A stretch of 64,000 nucleotides of DNA from Pseudomonas viridiflava (GTDB taxonomy: Bacteria > Pseudomonadota > Gammaproteobacteria > Pseudomonadales > Pseudomonadaceae), in NCBI RefSeq assembly GCF_900590885.1, contig NZ_UUON01000022.1:248001-312000 (forward strand). Reading direction: 5' to 3'. The position numbers were made by a program, and so were the translations under genes. The notes below the pieces were generated by a model. The model made no database searches and was not told the origin of the DNA. It saw only the letters and a program-made list of their open reading frames with translations. Shown one piece after another: positions 45,534 through 52,759 of this stretch. Position 1 is the first letter of the stretch. Every line of letters begins with the position of its first letter.

Positions 45534-46105
45534 TGGCAGGCAGGTTGATCTATCTCATCGGGCCATCGGGTTCGGGCAAGGACAGCCTGCTGGATGCCGC
45601 ACGCCCTCGGTTGGCCGAGCGCGGCTGCCGCATCGTGCGCCGCGTGATTACCCGCTCGGCGGAAGCCGTGGGCGAAGCGGCCCAAGGCGTGAGCCCGGAG
45701 CAGTTCGCCGCGTTGCAGGCCGAGGGCGCATTTGCCCTCAGTTGGCAGGCGAATGGGTTGTCCTATGGCATCCCGCGTGAGATCGACGACTGGCTGGCGG
45801 CGGGGGACGACGTGCTGGTCAACGGCTCGCGCGCGCACCTGGCGCACACCCGCGAACGTTATCCGAACCTGCTGGTGTTGTTGCTCACGGTGGATCAAGC
45901 CGTGCTGCGCCAGCGCCTGATCGCCCGGGGGCGTGAGGCCCTGGCGGATATCGAAGAGCGCCTGGCGCGTAATGCGCGCTTCACCGCCGAGCTGATCGCC
46001 GGCAATGGCGCGGGGTTGTTTGTACTGGACAATTCCGGCCCCTTGGAAAACACCGTTGAGCGCCTGCTGTGCTGCCTCGACCGCGGGCACTCGGCATGCG
46101 CCTGA
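45533..46105 (+). CDS. phnN: ribose 1,5-bisphosphate phosphokinase PhnN
   Basis: 190 residues from the ATG at 45533. PhnN phosphorylates ribose 1,5-bisphosphate to PRPP, letting the C-P lyase sugar return to nucleotide synthesis. Walker A is GPSGSGKDS (about 10-18), with RRVITRSAEAVGE and DIEERLARNARF typical of guanylate-kinase-like folds. Overlaps phnP by 10 bases. Confidence 0.94.
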   Translation: MAGRLIYLIGPSGSGKDSLLDAARPRLAERGCRIVRRVITRSAEAVGEAAQGVSPEQFAALQAEGAFALSWQANGLSYGIPREIDDWLAAGDDVLVNGSRAHLAHTRERYPNLLVLLLTVDQAVLRQRLIARGREALADIEERLARNARFTAELIAGNGAGLFVLDNSGPLENTVERLLCCLDRGHSACA

Positions 46106-46845
46106 CCCTGCTCGGCACCGGCGACGCGCGGCAAGTCCCGGTGTACGGCTGCGACTGCGCCGCGTGCGAGTTGGCCCGCAGTGACCCCGCATTGCGCCGC
46201 CGCCCGTGCAGCGCCTTGGTCGAGTGCGGCGACCAGCGCTGGTTGATCGACAGCGGCTTGCCCGACCTCACCGAACGCTTCCCGCCGCGCAGCTTCAACG
46301 GGATTTTCCAGACCCACTACCACGCCGATCACGCCCAGGGTTTGTTGCACCTGCGCTGGGGCCAGGGCCTGGTGATTCCGGTACACGGCCCGGCGGACGC
46401 GGAGGGGCTGTCCGACCTGTACAAGCACCCGGGCATCCTCGATTTCAGCCAGCCGTTTACCGAGTTCGAGACGCGCCAGTTCGGCGAGCTGCGCGTCACC
46501 GCGCTGCCGCTGCAGCATTCCAAACTCACCTTGGGGTATTTGCTGGAGGGCGAGGGTCGGCGCATCGCCTACCTCACCGACACCGTTGGCTTGCCGCCGG
46601 AAACCTTGGCCTGGCTGCAACGCGAACCGCTGGACGTGCTGGTGGTGGACTGCTCCATGCCGCCACAGCCGCAAGCGCCACGCAATCACAACGACCTGAC
46701 CCTGGCGCTGCAAAGCATCGAGGACACCGGCTCGCAGCTGGGTGTGCTGACCCATGTGGGGCACACACTGGATGCGTGGTTGCTGACGCATCGGCGCGAG
46801 TTGCCAAGGCATGTGACGGTGGGGTGGGATGGGCGGGTGCTTTAA
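46096..46845 (+). CDS. phnP: phosphoribosyl 1,2-cyclic phosphate phosphodiesterase PhnP
   Basis: 249 residues from the ATG at 46096. A metallo-beta-lactamase fold enzyme that opens the cyclic phosphate made by PhnJ. The N-terminal zinc cysteines (YGCDCAACELA), the HxHxDH motif (THYHADHAQG), the later Asp in YLTDTVG and the His in THVGHTLDAW are all there. Last gene of the run; I see no clear terminator after it. phnO is absent. Confidence 0.94.
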   Translation: MRLTLLGTGDARQVPVYGCDCAACELARSDPALRRRPCSALVECGDQRWLIDSGLPDLTERFPPRSFNGIFQTHYHADHAQGLLHLRWGQGLVIPVHGPADAEGLSDLYKHPGILDFSQPFTEFETRQFGELRVTALPLQHSKLTLGYLLEGEGRRIAYLTDTVGLPPETLAWLQREPLDVLVVDCSMPPQPQAPRNHNDLTLALQSIEDTGSQLGVLTHVGHTLDAWLLTHRRELPRHVTVGWDGRVL

Positions 46846-47174
46846 GTTGCCTGCATATTAATTGGATTATCTGGCCGAGTGTTACATGGTATTTGAGTAT
46901 TCAGTTCCACTCTTCGCGTTTTTTTGATTTTCCTTATATTTTTATATAAAAAACAACTAATTGCATAAGCGCTTTGCTAATGTTTATGGTGAGATTGTAA
47001 GAATAATTTTTATTGTTTGTCCGGTTTGTGCGGGGCGGCTGGAGTGTCTGCTTTGAAACAAATTTGAATCTGGTGCGATGTTTTTCTATATGGGAATGTA
47101 ATGCCATCTGACAGGTAATCGGTCGGAATCGCGCTCACAATAGTGAGTTGACAGGTCAAAGGGAGAGCGTCTTC
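46846..47174. other. AT-rich intergenic region before the protease gene
   Basis: This 329-base gap is visibly richer in A+T than its surroundings (runs of T and A near 46918-46960) and contains no credible gene. The only signal is TTGAAT (47064-47069) and TATATG (47087-47092) with a 17-base spacer, a plausible promoter 83 bases before the protease start. Such composition is common at the edge of acquired DNA. Confidence 0.6.
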
Positions 47175-49433
47175 ATGAGTCATTTAGTTGCACCAGGTGT
47201 TGCCATTTTTTGCCCGCCGTACACACCACTGGATACGCTTGTTGATCCGCCGAATCAAAAGGCCTTAGTGGCGGCTGCCAAAAAGCCATCGTTCACCACG
47301 GATCAAGCGGCAAAGCAAATTACGCGAGGCGGTCACAAGATTCATGATCGCAATGGTGATAATCAGATTGTTGTTTCTTACAACTTTTCCGCGGCATTTA
47401 CTCCGCAACAAAAAGAGCGTGTCCGGCTGGCTTTCCAGTCGTGGTCGGACATTACCAATATTGCCTTCAAGGAGAATGTTGATAAGGCGGATTACTCTAT
47501 CAGCGTTCAAGATATGCCTAATTACGGTGGGGGTGTTGCATCGCTGCCGAATAAACATTTAACCAGCGGTTTTGCGAGTATTGGAACTCAGCGTTCTGAA
47601 GGAACGCCCAAGTTGGGCAGTTTTTTTCCACATGTAGCAGTTCATGAGTTGGGGCATGCCATTGGCTTGGAGCATCCCGCTAACTACAGTGGCAGCCAAG
47701 GTGACAGTGCCGTTGCTTATGAAGAGGATACAAAGGCTCGAAGTGTGATGAGCTACCATTCGGAGCGCCGCCAGGCTGGGCACAACTTTAACTCGCTGGC
47801 GCCCGCCGCGCCGATGCTCGATGACATTGCCGCTATCCAGCGGCTCTATGGGGTTAATGCCAAAACCCGAAATACTGATACGACGTATGGCTTCAACTCC
47901 AATTCGGAGCGTGATTTCTTTAGTTTGAAAGGTGCCGGCGATCAACCGATTTTTTGTGTGTGGGACGGCGGCGGCACCGATACGCTGGACTTTTCGGGCT
48001 TCAATCAAAACCAGCTTATCAACCTCAATGCCGAGTCGTTCTCCAGCGTGGGAGGGCTCCAGGGCAATGTTTCGATTGCCAGGGGCGTCACGCTGGAAAA
48101 TGCCGTGGGCGGGTCCGGCAACGACACCCTGATTGGCAACCAGGAGAACAATCGCATCACCGGCGGCAGAGGTTCGGACAGGCAGACAGGCGGTGCGGGC
48201 GCGGACACGTTTGTTTACGACAGCGCCAGCGATTCCACCCCTGAAAACCCTGATCAGTTGATGGACTTTACCACTGGCGTCGACAGGATCGACGTCTCTG
48301 GCCTGCTCAAGACCGCCGGCATCAAGTCGCTTAATTTTGGTGCGCTAACCGGGCGGCCGGGTGATGCAGTCCTGACGTTCGACCATGCGCAGGGAGAGGC
48401 GAGCCTTTCGATTGACCTGACAGGGAACGGCAAGGCCGATCTTTATGTAAAAAGCAAAGGTGAGATCAAACCCGCAGATGTGATTGCACAGGGGGGCGCG
48501 AAGGATGATCCCGAAGCTGACTCCAGGCCTGACCGGAAACCCAAACCTGACCCAAACCCAAACCCTCGAAACGTGAATACCACTTATGGTTTCAATTCCA
48601 ATAGTGGAGATACGGCCTCAAGCCTCACGTCTTCCAGCGATAAGCCACGTTTCAGGGTAAAAGACGATGACGGTATCGATACGCTGGATTTCTCGGGATT
48701 CAGCCAGAGCCAGATCATCGATCTCCATGCTGGATCGTTCTCGGACTTAGGGGGGATGAAAGCCAACGTCTCCATCGATGACACCAGCACGATTGAAAAC
48801 GCGGTGGGCGGTGAAGGTAATGATCTCCTGATCGGCAATCACGTCAATAACGTATTCAGGGGCAGGGGCGGCTCCGACAAGCTATGGGGAGGAGGTGGTT
48901 CCGACACATTTGTGTACGAGCAGATCAGTGATTCCACCCCAGAAGCACCTGACTTGTTGATGGACTTCACCAGCGGCACGGACAAGATCGATGTCTCCAG
49001 GCTGATATGTGCGGCGGGCCTCAATAAGCTGGATTTTGTCAGCGTGTTGACCGGTAAAGCGGGTCAGGCCGTTCTGAGCTACGACGCGCAGACAGGCATG
49101 GGGAGCCTGGCCATTGATCTTAAGGGAAGTGGCAAGGCCGATCTGTTGGTGAAAACTCTTTCTGAGATCAAGGTAGAGGATGTTTGGGTGCGTGGCGGTG
49201 GGGATCCAGAGCCGGAGCCAAAGCCAAAGCCAAAGCAAGATCCAAAGCCAAAGCCAACAAATGATGAGGACACCATCTACGGCTTCAACTCCAATACAAA
49301 CAAGCCCCATATGACGCTGACATCCTCGAGTGACAAGCCGGACTTCACCGTCAATGACCGCTCTGGCAATGACACCTTTGATTTTTCCGGATTCACCCAG
49401 GACCAGATCATCAATTTGGGTGCAGGCGCCTAA
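47175..49433 (+). CDS. serralysin-family metalloprotease with tandem RTX modules, truncated by an in-frame stop
   Basis: 752 residues from the ATG at 47175 behind a GGGAGAG site. The N-terminus has no Sec signal, as expected for type I secretion. The catalytic domain (about 40-230) holds the zinc motif HELGHAIGLEHP at 157-168 and the Met-turn VMSYH at 191-195, so the protease should be active. Ordinary serralysins (about 480 residues) have one C-terminal beta-roll module; this protein has two complete copies (about 236-437 and 469-672) and the start of a third (from about 699), joined by Lys/Pro/Asp/Glu linkers. Module 1 keeps several GGxGxD calcium repeats. A TAA at 49431-49433 stops translation inside module 3, removing the terminal secretion signal. 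No aprDEF-type exporter or protease inhibitor gene is in the window. Confidence 0.85.
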   Translation: MSHLVAPGVAIFCPPYTPLDTLVDPPNQKALVAAAKKPSFTTDQAAKQITRGGHKIHDRNGDNQIVVSYNFSAAFTPQQKERVRLAFQSWSDITNIAFKENVDKADYSISVQDMPNYGGGVASLPNKHLTSGFASIGTQRSEGTPKLGSFFPHVAVHELGHAIGLEHPANYSGSQGDSAVAYEEDTKARSVMSYHSERRQAGHNFNSLAPAAPMLDDIAAIQRLYGVNAKTRNTDTTYGFNSNSERDFFSLKGAGDQPIFCVWDGGGTDTLDFSGFNQNQLINLNAESFSSVGGLQGNVSIARGVTLENAVGGSGNDTLIGNQENNRITGGRGSDRQTGGAGADTFVYDSASDSTPENPDQLMDFTTGVDRIDVSGLLKTAGIKSLNFGALTGRPGDAVLTFDHAQGEASLSIDLTGNGKADLYVKSKGEIKPADVIAQGGAKDDPEADSRPDRKPKPDPNPNPRNVNTTYGFNSNSGDTASSLTSSSDKPRFRVKDDDGIDTLDFSGFSQSQIIDLHAGSFSDLGGMKANVSIDDTSTIENAVGGEGNDLLIGNHVNNVFRGRGGSDKLWGGGGSDTFVYEQISDSTPEAPDLLMDFTSGTDKIDVSRLICAAGLNKLDFVSVLTGKAGQAVLSYDAQTGMGSLAIDLKGSGKADLLVKTLSEIKVEDVWVRGGGDPEPEPKPKPKQDPKPKPTNDEDTIYGFNSNTNKPHMTLTSSSDKPDFTVNDRSGNDTFDFSGFTQDQIINLGAGA
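47880..48485 (+). repeat. protease C-terminal module 1
   Basis: Begins TTYGFNSNS and ends KPADVIAQ; contains LDFSGFNQNQLINLNA, ENAVGGSGNDTLIGN and LMDFTTGVDRIDVSGLL. Modules 2 and 3 repeat the same order at spacings of 699 and 690 bases. Confidence 0.85.
48579..49190 (+). repeat. protease C-terminal module 2
   Basis: Begins TTYGFNSNSGD and ends KVEDVWV; contains LDFSGFSQSQIIDLHA, ENAVGGEGNDLLIGN and LMDFTSGTDKIDVSRL. A linker of about 31 residues rich in Lys, Pro and Asp (48486-48578) precedes it, and one of about 26 residues rich in Glu, Lys and Pro (49191-49268) follows. Confidence 0.85.
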
Positions 49434-49890
49434 TCCAGCGTGGGAGGGATGAAAGAAAATATCTTTATCACCGAAAAAACCATCATCGAAAATGCCATCG
49501 GTGGCAGTGGTAACGACCGGATAGGCGGCAACGCGGAAGACAACATTTTGGTAGGCGGTGCCGGTGCCGATAACCTCACCGGCGGCGGTGGGTGGAATAC
49601 CTTCAAGTACGAGACAGCCAGTGACTCAACCCGCAACAGTGCCGACCTGTTGATGGATTTCACCACCGGTAAGGACAAGATCGATTTGTCGCAAATGAGC
49701 AAAGATGCGGGCGTCACCTTGAATCTTGTCGACAAATACACCGGCAAAGCGGGTGATACGATCATCAAGTTCAACCCGATCACGGGTCGTTACCTGCTGG
49801 CCGCCGATTTGACCGGCAGCGGCAAGACCGAGTTTTTGATTAAAAGCACACAGATGATCAGCCCGGAGGACGTTATTGGTCTGACGTTGA
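49269..49890 (+). repeat. protease C-terminal module 3, interrupted by TAA
   Basis: Begins TIYGFNSNT and, read through the TAA at 49431, ends SPEDVIG. It contains FDFSGFTQDQIINLGA, then after the stop ENAIGGSGNDRIGGN and LMDFTTGKDKIDLSQM. Confidence 0.82.
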
Positions 49891-49910
49891 GGGATGACAC
49901 CTATCTCTGA
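49434..49910 (+). pseudogene. orphaned 3' part of the protease gene
   Basis: The same reading frame continues without another stop for 158 codons to a TGA at 49908-49910, and every part of it aligns with modules 1 and 2 (SSVGGMKENIFI, LLMDFTTGKDKIDLSQM, FLIKSTQMISPEDVI). It ends RDDTYL, a short hydrophobic tail such as type I secretion signals have. No frameshift is needed; only the TAA separates it from the main ORF. A fresh start inside it has no ribosome site, so it is probably not translated alone unless the stop is read through. Confidence 0.85.
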
Positions 49911-50626
49911 GGAAGGTTTTCTGCCTGACTCTCGGACTGAGCGTTTACCCCCATCCCTAACCAGTTGGCGAGCACCTGCGTGCCCTTGGGTGTCAACCCA
50001 AGGGCACGGCTATCCAGGTCCTGTGTTAGCCATTTACGGCTGATGACATGTTGCAAAAGTGCCGCCCCCAACGCACCCGCCAAATGCGGGCGGCGCATGC
50101 TCCAGTCCAGGCACGCACAAGCGAAACGCCGACGCTGGGTGCGCAGTGCTGCCACATCGATTCCCAGTGCAACCATCGCGGTTTCGCCAGGCTCCGTCAG
50201 CGCATAACTGCCATCGCCGACCAGCCAGCCGCGCGCGATGAAATGATCATGCAACTGCACCGCCAGTGTGCCCGCCATATGGTCGTAGCAGGTGCGTGCG
50301 AACTGCAGGCGATTGGGCGTGCTCGGGACAAATGCCTTGCTCGTATTACGGCTGATCACCATCAAGCCTTCAATGGCTTGGGCGATGTCCGGGCCGGCGA
50401 GGCTGTAGTAGCGATGGCGGCCCTGGGTGTGCAGCTTGAGCAGGCCATCGTCCTTGAGTCTGGCCAGGTGCGCGCTGGCCGTTGACGCACTCACCAGGGC
50501 AATTGCCGCCAGTTCAGTGCTGGTGCGCGCATGCCCGTCCATCAGCGAGCAAAGGATTTTCGTTCGCGCAGGTTCGGCAATCGCTCCCGCCACTTGTGAG
50601 AGCGCGGCGTCGTCGTGGGTATCCAT
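49901..50626 (-). CDS. ArsR-type transcriptional regulator with C-terminal domain
   Basis: 241 residues from the ATG at 50626 (MDTHDDAALSQVAGAI). The N-terminal winged helix is of the ArsR type (EPARTKILCSLMDG; SASTASAHLARLKDDGLL with the recognition helix; GRHRYYSLAG wing, about 15-80). The C-terminal 140 residues (QLHDHFIARGWLVGDGSYAL, then LTPKGTQVLANWLG) resemble a second winged helix and lack metal-binding Cys pairs, so the ligand is probably organic. It is divergent from the P450 gene with 76 bases between starts and overlaps the end of the protease frame by 10 bases. Confidence 0.87.
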   Translation of the reverse strand: MDTHDDAALSQVAGAIAEPARTKILCSLMDGHARTSTELAAIALVSASTASAHLARLKDDGLLKLHTQGRHRYYSLAGPDIAQAIEGLMVISRNTSKAFVPSTPNRLQFARTCYDHMAGTLAVQLHDHFIARGWLVGDGSYALTEPGETAMVALGIDVAALRTQRRRFACACLDWSMRRPHLAGALGAALLQHVISRKWLTQDLDSRALGLTPKGTQVLANWLGMGVNAQSESQAENLPQR

Positions 50627-50702
50627 ATTTCGCTCCTGAGCGAATCGTTGTCGGGCAATGCGGGCGATAGTACCGCTTCTTTGTGATAACAGGACGTATC
50701 GA

Positions 50703-51806
50703 ATGACACCGCTGCAAGCCGCCACCCATGCCGACCCTTACCCCTATTACGCAAGCTTGCGGCGCCACGATGAGCTGTGGTTCGACGCTGATCTCGGGCT
50801 GTGGGTCGCCAGTACCGCCAAGGTTGTCGACGCCGTGCTGGCGCATCCTGACTGCCAGGTGCGCCCAGCCCATGAACCCGTACCGCCGGCTATCGCGAAC
50901 GGGCCGGCAGGGCAGGTGTTCGCCCGGTTGATGCGCATGAACGATGGCGCAGCCCATCAGCGCCCGAGGTCGGTGGTCGAGCCCGCTCTGGCGGCTGTGG
51001 AGCCGCAGCCCATTGCGGCACTGGTCAAGCAACTCGGTCCACACATGCACAGCCTGGATGAGTGGATGTTCAGCTTGCCGGTTTCGGTGGTTGCCTCTCT
51101 GCTGGGCGTGCCTGCCGAGCGATTAAGCGGCGTCGCCGACCTGACGCGGGATTTTGTCGCCTGCCTCTCGCCACTGAGCAGCGGGGCGCAATTGCGCACG
51201 GCCGATGTCGGGGCTGTGGGGCTGGCGCAGCTGTTCAGCGGTGTGCTCGAACAGACGGTATTGCTCAACGCTCTAGTCGACGGTGATTGGAGCGACTCGT
51301 ACGTTCGGACGGCCAATCTGATTGGCTTGCTGTCACAGACCTGTGAAGCGAGCGCCGGCCTGATTGGCAACGCAGTGGTCTTGCTGGCTCAGCGGCCTGA
51401 CATGCTGGAACAACTTCAGCGCGAGCCGACCCGGGCGGCCGTGCTGGTGGAAGAGGTGGCCCGCTACGATGCCCCGGTACAAAACACGCGAAGATTTATT
51501 GCCCGACGCTGCACAGTCGGCAGCCATGTTCTGGAAGCGGGAGACACCGTTCTGGTGCTGCTGGCGTCGGCGAATCGTGACCCTGCGGCGAACCCTGAAC
51601 CGGACAATTTTCTGCTGGAACGGACGCACCGGCGAATCTTCAGTTTTGGCGCCGGCAAGCATCGATGCCCTGGCCAGGCCCTCGCGTCAGGCATTGCAGC
51701 GCAGGCGATTCTGGCCTTGCTGCAGCAGCCGAGTGTCTGGGCCGGCGCTGCCCAGTGCGGTTACTGGCCATCGCTGAATGGGCGTATCCCCAGGTTCCAG
51801 GCCTAA
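50703..51806 (+). CDS. cytochrome P450
   Basis: 367 residues from the ATG at 50703, short for a soluble bacterial P450 (about 400). Present are the heme propionate contact HQRPRSVVEPAL, the ExxR of the K helix in EEVARYDAP, and the heme loop FSFGAGKHRCPGQALA with the proximal Cys. The I-helix is unusual: where most P450s have AGxET(T), this one reads QTCEASAG, so the acid is kept but the oxygen-activating Thr is replaced. It may act through a peroxide shunt or a substrate-assisted path. No ferredoxin or reductase gene is adjacent. Probably controlled by the divergent ArsR-type regulator. Confidence 0.9.
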   Translation: MTPLQAATHADPYPYYASLRRHDELWFDADLGLWVASTAKVVDAVLAHPDCQVRPAHEPVPPAIANGPAGQVFARLMRMNDGAAHQRPRSVVEPALAAVEPQPIAALVKQLGPHMHSLDEWMFSLPVSVVASLLGVPAERLSGVADLTRDFVACLSPLSSGAQLRTADVGAVGLAQLFSGVLEQTVLLNALVDGDWSDSYVRTANLIGLLSQTCEASAGLIGNAVVLLAQRPDMLEQLQREPTRAAVLVEEVARYDAPVQNTRRFIARRCTVGSHVLEAGDTVLVLLASANRDPAANPEPDNFLLERTHRRIFSFGAGKHRCPGQALASGIAAQAILALLQQPSVWAGAAQCGYWPSLNGRIPRFQA

Positions 51807-52058
51807 CCCAGCAAGCCTTGCACATACTCCACAAACGCCCGCGCCTTGGCGCTCGCCATCCTGCCGGTGGGGAACACCGCCCATAAATCCCGGGGCGGCA
51901 GTTTCCAATCGGTCAGCACCGCTTTGACCTCGCCGCTGGCCAATCCCCAGGCGCTTGGCGGCAGCCGAGAACGAGCCGGTTTCGACGACGTGGACGAAGG
52001 TTTCCATGGTGGTTAGGCGGAGCCGAGGGTTCAGGAATAAAGCGCGAGTTTTCAACAT
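51803..52058 (-). pseudogene. LysR-type regulator remnant (internal deletion)
   Basis: From an ATG at 52058 the minus strand encodes a LysR-type DNA-binding start (METFVHVVETGSFSAAAKRLG). After about 38 codons the frame breaks. A different frame then encodes a typical LysR C-terminus (AVLTDWKLPPRDLWAVFPTG, ending FVEYVQGLLG) and stops at 51803. A normal gene would be about 300 codons, so roughly two thirds of it is missing, with the two ends joined out of frame. It overlaps the P450 stop by four bases. Confidence 0.82.
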
Positions 52059-52154
52059 CCAGTAAAACAGCCGCCAGTCGGGATGAGCAATTCTGTGCTT
52101 GAGTAAAGATAACTCTAGGGTTACTTTTATTCAGGCCAAGCCAAGGAGGCTGGA

Positions 52155-52343
52155 GTGCAAAGCAGGCTATTGATCAAGGAGCTGCAAGAGGCGGGTTGGG
52201 TGTTGGATCGGGTCACGGGCAGTCATCACATTTTTACCCATCGCTATAACCCGTACACGATCCCGGTGCCGCACCCGAAGAAGGACCTGCCGCTGGGCAC
52301 CGTCAGAAGCATCAGGAAACGCGCCGGGCTGTTTGAGTTTTAA
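52155..52343 (+). CDS. hicA: type II toxin HicA (mRNA interferase)
   Basis: 62 residues from a GTG at 52155. HicA folds as a double-stranded-RNA-binding-like domain and cleaves mRNA. The catalytic His is H24 in TGSHHIFTH, followed by PYTIPVPHPKKDLPLGTVR. GTG start and small size are typical. The antitoxin gene begins 11 bases after the stop. Confidence 0.93.
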   Translation: MQSRLLIKELQEAGWVLDRVTGSHHIFTHRYNPYTIPVPHPKKDLPLGTVRSIRKRAGLFEF

Positions 52344-52354
52344 GGAGAGTATTC

Positions 52355-52759
52355 ATGCAATACCCAATCTGCATCGAATGGGGCGATGACTTTACCGCCA
52401 CCGGTATTCAGATCCCCGATATCCCAGGCGCAGTCACCGCCGGGGACAGTTTTGAAGAGGCGTACAACGCCGCGGTGGAAGTCGCGCACATCATGCTGCA
52501 AGAGATTGCGGCAGAGGGTGGGCCGATTCCGATGCCCACCTCGGTGGCCAATCATCACGCTCACGAAGACTACGCCGGGATGGGCTGGGGGATGTTGGAG
52601 CTGGACATCTCGCCCTATCTGGGCAAGACCGAGAAGGTCAACGTGACCTTGCCCGGTTATGTGATCCAGCGCATCGACCGTTATGTGCGTGAGCACAAGG
52701 TCAAAAGCCGCTCGTCATTTCTGGCGGATGCGGCTTTGGAGAAATTGGTGCGTTCTTAA
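52355..52759 (+). CDS. hicB: type II antitoxin HicB
   Basis: 134 residues: an N-terminal partial RNase H-like fold (FTATGIQIPDIPGAVTAGDSF, then EEAYNAAVEVAHIML) that binds HicA, and a C-terminal ribbon-helix-helix DNA-binding domain (KVNVTLPGYVIQRIDRYVRE, about 93-112) for autorepression. The stop overlaps the stop of the convergent MFS gene. Confidence 0.93.
   Translation: MQYPICIEWGDDFTATGIQIPDIPGAVTAGDSFEEAYNAAVEVAHIMLQEIAAEGGPIPMPTSVANHHAHEDYAGMGWGMLELDISPYLGKTEKVNVTLPGYVIQRIDRYVREHKVKSRSSFLADAALEKLVRS

Noticed and set aside
46860..46960. Terminator or small RNA in the AT-rich stretch after phnP
   Set aside because: The A/T runs give no GC-rich stem, and no promoter-terminator pair could be placed with confidence.
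49431..49433. Stop-codon recoding (selenocysteine or programmed read-through) in the protease
   Set aside because: The codon is TAA, not TGA, and the aligned residue in the other modules is Phe; I see no SECIS-like or read-through context. Mutation or sequencing error is simpler.
47880..49890. CRISPR-like or satellite repeat array
   Set aside because: The repeats are diverged, about 690-700 bases long, and keep the reading frame; they are protein domain duplications.
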